Positions 63,445-64,000 of a DNA stretch of 64,000 nucleotides are shown here, piece by piece. This DNA comes from Prevotella melaninogenica (lineage in GTDB: Bacteria; Bacteroidota; Bacteroidia; Bacteroidales; Bacteroidaceae): NCBI RefSeq assembly GCF_018128065.1, contig NZ_CP072359.1:868001-932000 (forward strand), in the 5' to 3' direction. How positions within the stretch are numbered: the first letter of the stretch is position 1; every line of letters begins with the position of its first letter. Both the position numbers and the translations under genes were made by a program. The notes below the pieces were generated by a model, which saw nothing but the letters and a program-made list of their open reading frames with translations, was not told the origin of the DNA and made no database searches.

Positions 63445-63837
63445 ATGAGTAAGAAGATCGAACTGGAATACGAATTGAAAACTCGGTCGGGGAATGCTGT
63501 GTGGGCACTGATTAGTACGCCAATTGGTTTGAAGAAGTGGTTGGCAGATGATGTGATGATGGATGAGGATGTGACAACTTTCGTCTGGGGTGACCCACTT
63601 CGCGAACACGATACGCATACGGCAACTGTTGTTGATATGATGAAAAATGATTATATACGTTTTCATTGGGACTCTTCAGAGAGCGACTCTTATTGGGAGA
63701 TAAAGATGTACCATAGTGAGATTGCTGGTAACTATCATCTCTTGGTTACTGATTTCGCAGATGATGATGATGTAGAAGGGTTGGAACAACTATGGAATCA
63801 AAATATTGATCGCCTGCATCGTATAACAGGAATGTAG
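63445..63837 (+). CDS. START-like (SRPBCC-fold) protein
   Basis: ATG 63445 (MSKKIELEYELKT) is preferred over the TTG at 63439. The 130-residue cytosolic protein matches the Bacteroidota START-like domain family: ALISTPIGLKKWLADDV, FVWGD, YIRFHWD, and a C-terminal helix LEQLWNQNIDRLHRITGM. SRPBCC folds bind hydrophobic ligands in a deep cavity; the ligand here is unknown. No clear partner gene lies in the remaining 160 bp. Confidence 0.88.
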   Translation: MSKKIELEYELKTRSGNAVWALISTPIGLKKWLADDVMMDEDVTTFVWGDPLREHDTHTATVVDMMKNDYIRFHWDSSESDSYWEIKMYHSEIAGNYHLLVTDFADDDDVEGLEQLWNQNIDRLHRITGM

Positions 63838-64000
63838 GCAGATGTGAATAAATTATGGTGAGAATAGGGTCTATGATGCGATGTTAGTTTAATCGCTCAC
63901 ATGCTCTATTTTTTTTGTTTTGATGGCTTGAAACTTATTTTGTTTTATCACATAAGAACAGACAAAGAGTTTCTTCGGTTTTCTTTCTGTGAAGTCATGC

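Overview
This window is from a Bacteroidota chromosome and most resembles an oral or mucosal Prevotella (roughly 42-44% G+C by eye). The reasons are: promoters of the Bacteroidota form (a TAnnTTTG -7 box about 20 bp after a TTTG -33 box) before many genes; a SusC/SusD pair; a HmuY-type haem operon; secreted proteins with type IX secretion (T9SS) style C-terminal tails; a PorT-family barrel; and a stand-alone AICAR transformylase. Genus is an inference from gene content, and species cannot be given.

Layout. 1-0.8 kb: three small unknown genes on the minus strand. 1.0-6.3 kb: a SusD lipoprotein and a SusC transporter interrupted by one in-frame stop. 7.0-9.2 kb: an IS66-family element with 25-bp ends, an intact TnpC, a TnpB with an internal stop and no TnpA, next to a small zinc-ribbon gene. 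10-13.7 kb: an unknown frameshifted gene, a glycine-zipper lipoprotein and an RlpA-like protein. 13.9-18.5 kb: gdhA, divergent from a large receiver/ATP-grasp hybrid related to PEP synthase. 18.8-21.2 kb: a short-chain dehydrogenase and a frameshifted acyl-CoA ligase. 21.4-28.5 kb: an RDD gene divergent from a SpoIIM-membrane protein-DUF4129-DUF4350-MoxR-DUF58 operon. 29.0-34.2 kb: a haem-uptake operon (frameshifted secreted protein, calycin-like protein, HmuY, TonB receptor, membrane protein). 34.8-39.8 kb: a redox/surface operon (TlpA, DUF6029, two Omp28-like proteins, a T9SS-tailed protein). 39.8-51.5 kb: housekeeping genes (membrane MutS-like ATPase, HAD phosphatase, class II aldolase, NAD(P)HX repair enzyme, hpt-adk-obgE-pgeF, AICAR transformylase, ridA). 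51.7-64 kb: a secreted calycin-like protein, rplS, an acid phosphatase, a second TonB receptor, a two-gene 5'-nucleotidase, a DUF4143 ATPase with twin palindromes, PorT, a ferredoxin, tRNA-Met(CAT) and a START-like protein.

Two patterns cut across the window. First, intergenic tandem repeats of about 22 bp occur at nine or ten loci in at least two, perhaps three, unrelated sequence families. Each unit is itself a small dyad. The A+T-rich family is found only in gaps between convergent genes. This is the least explained and most interesting signal here. Second, four genes are broken by what look like one-base losses in 3-5 nt homopolymers. Such a uniform pattern could be sequencing error as easily as real decay. 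Two further genes (susC and tnpB) carry in-frame stop codons, which homopolymer miscalls cannot explain.
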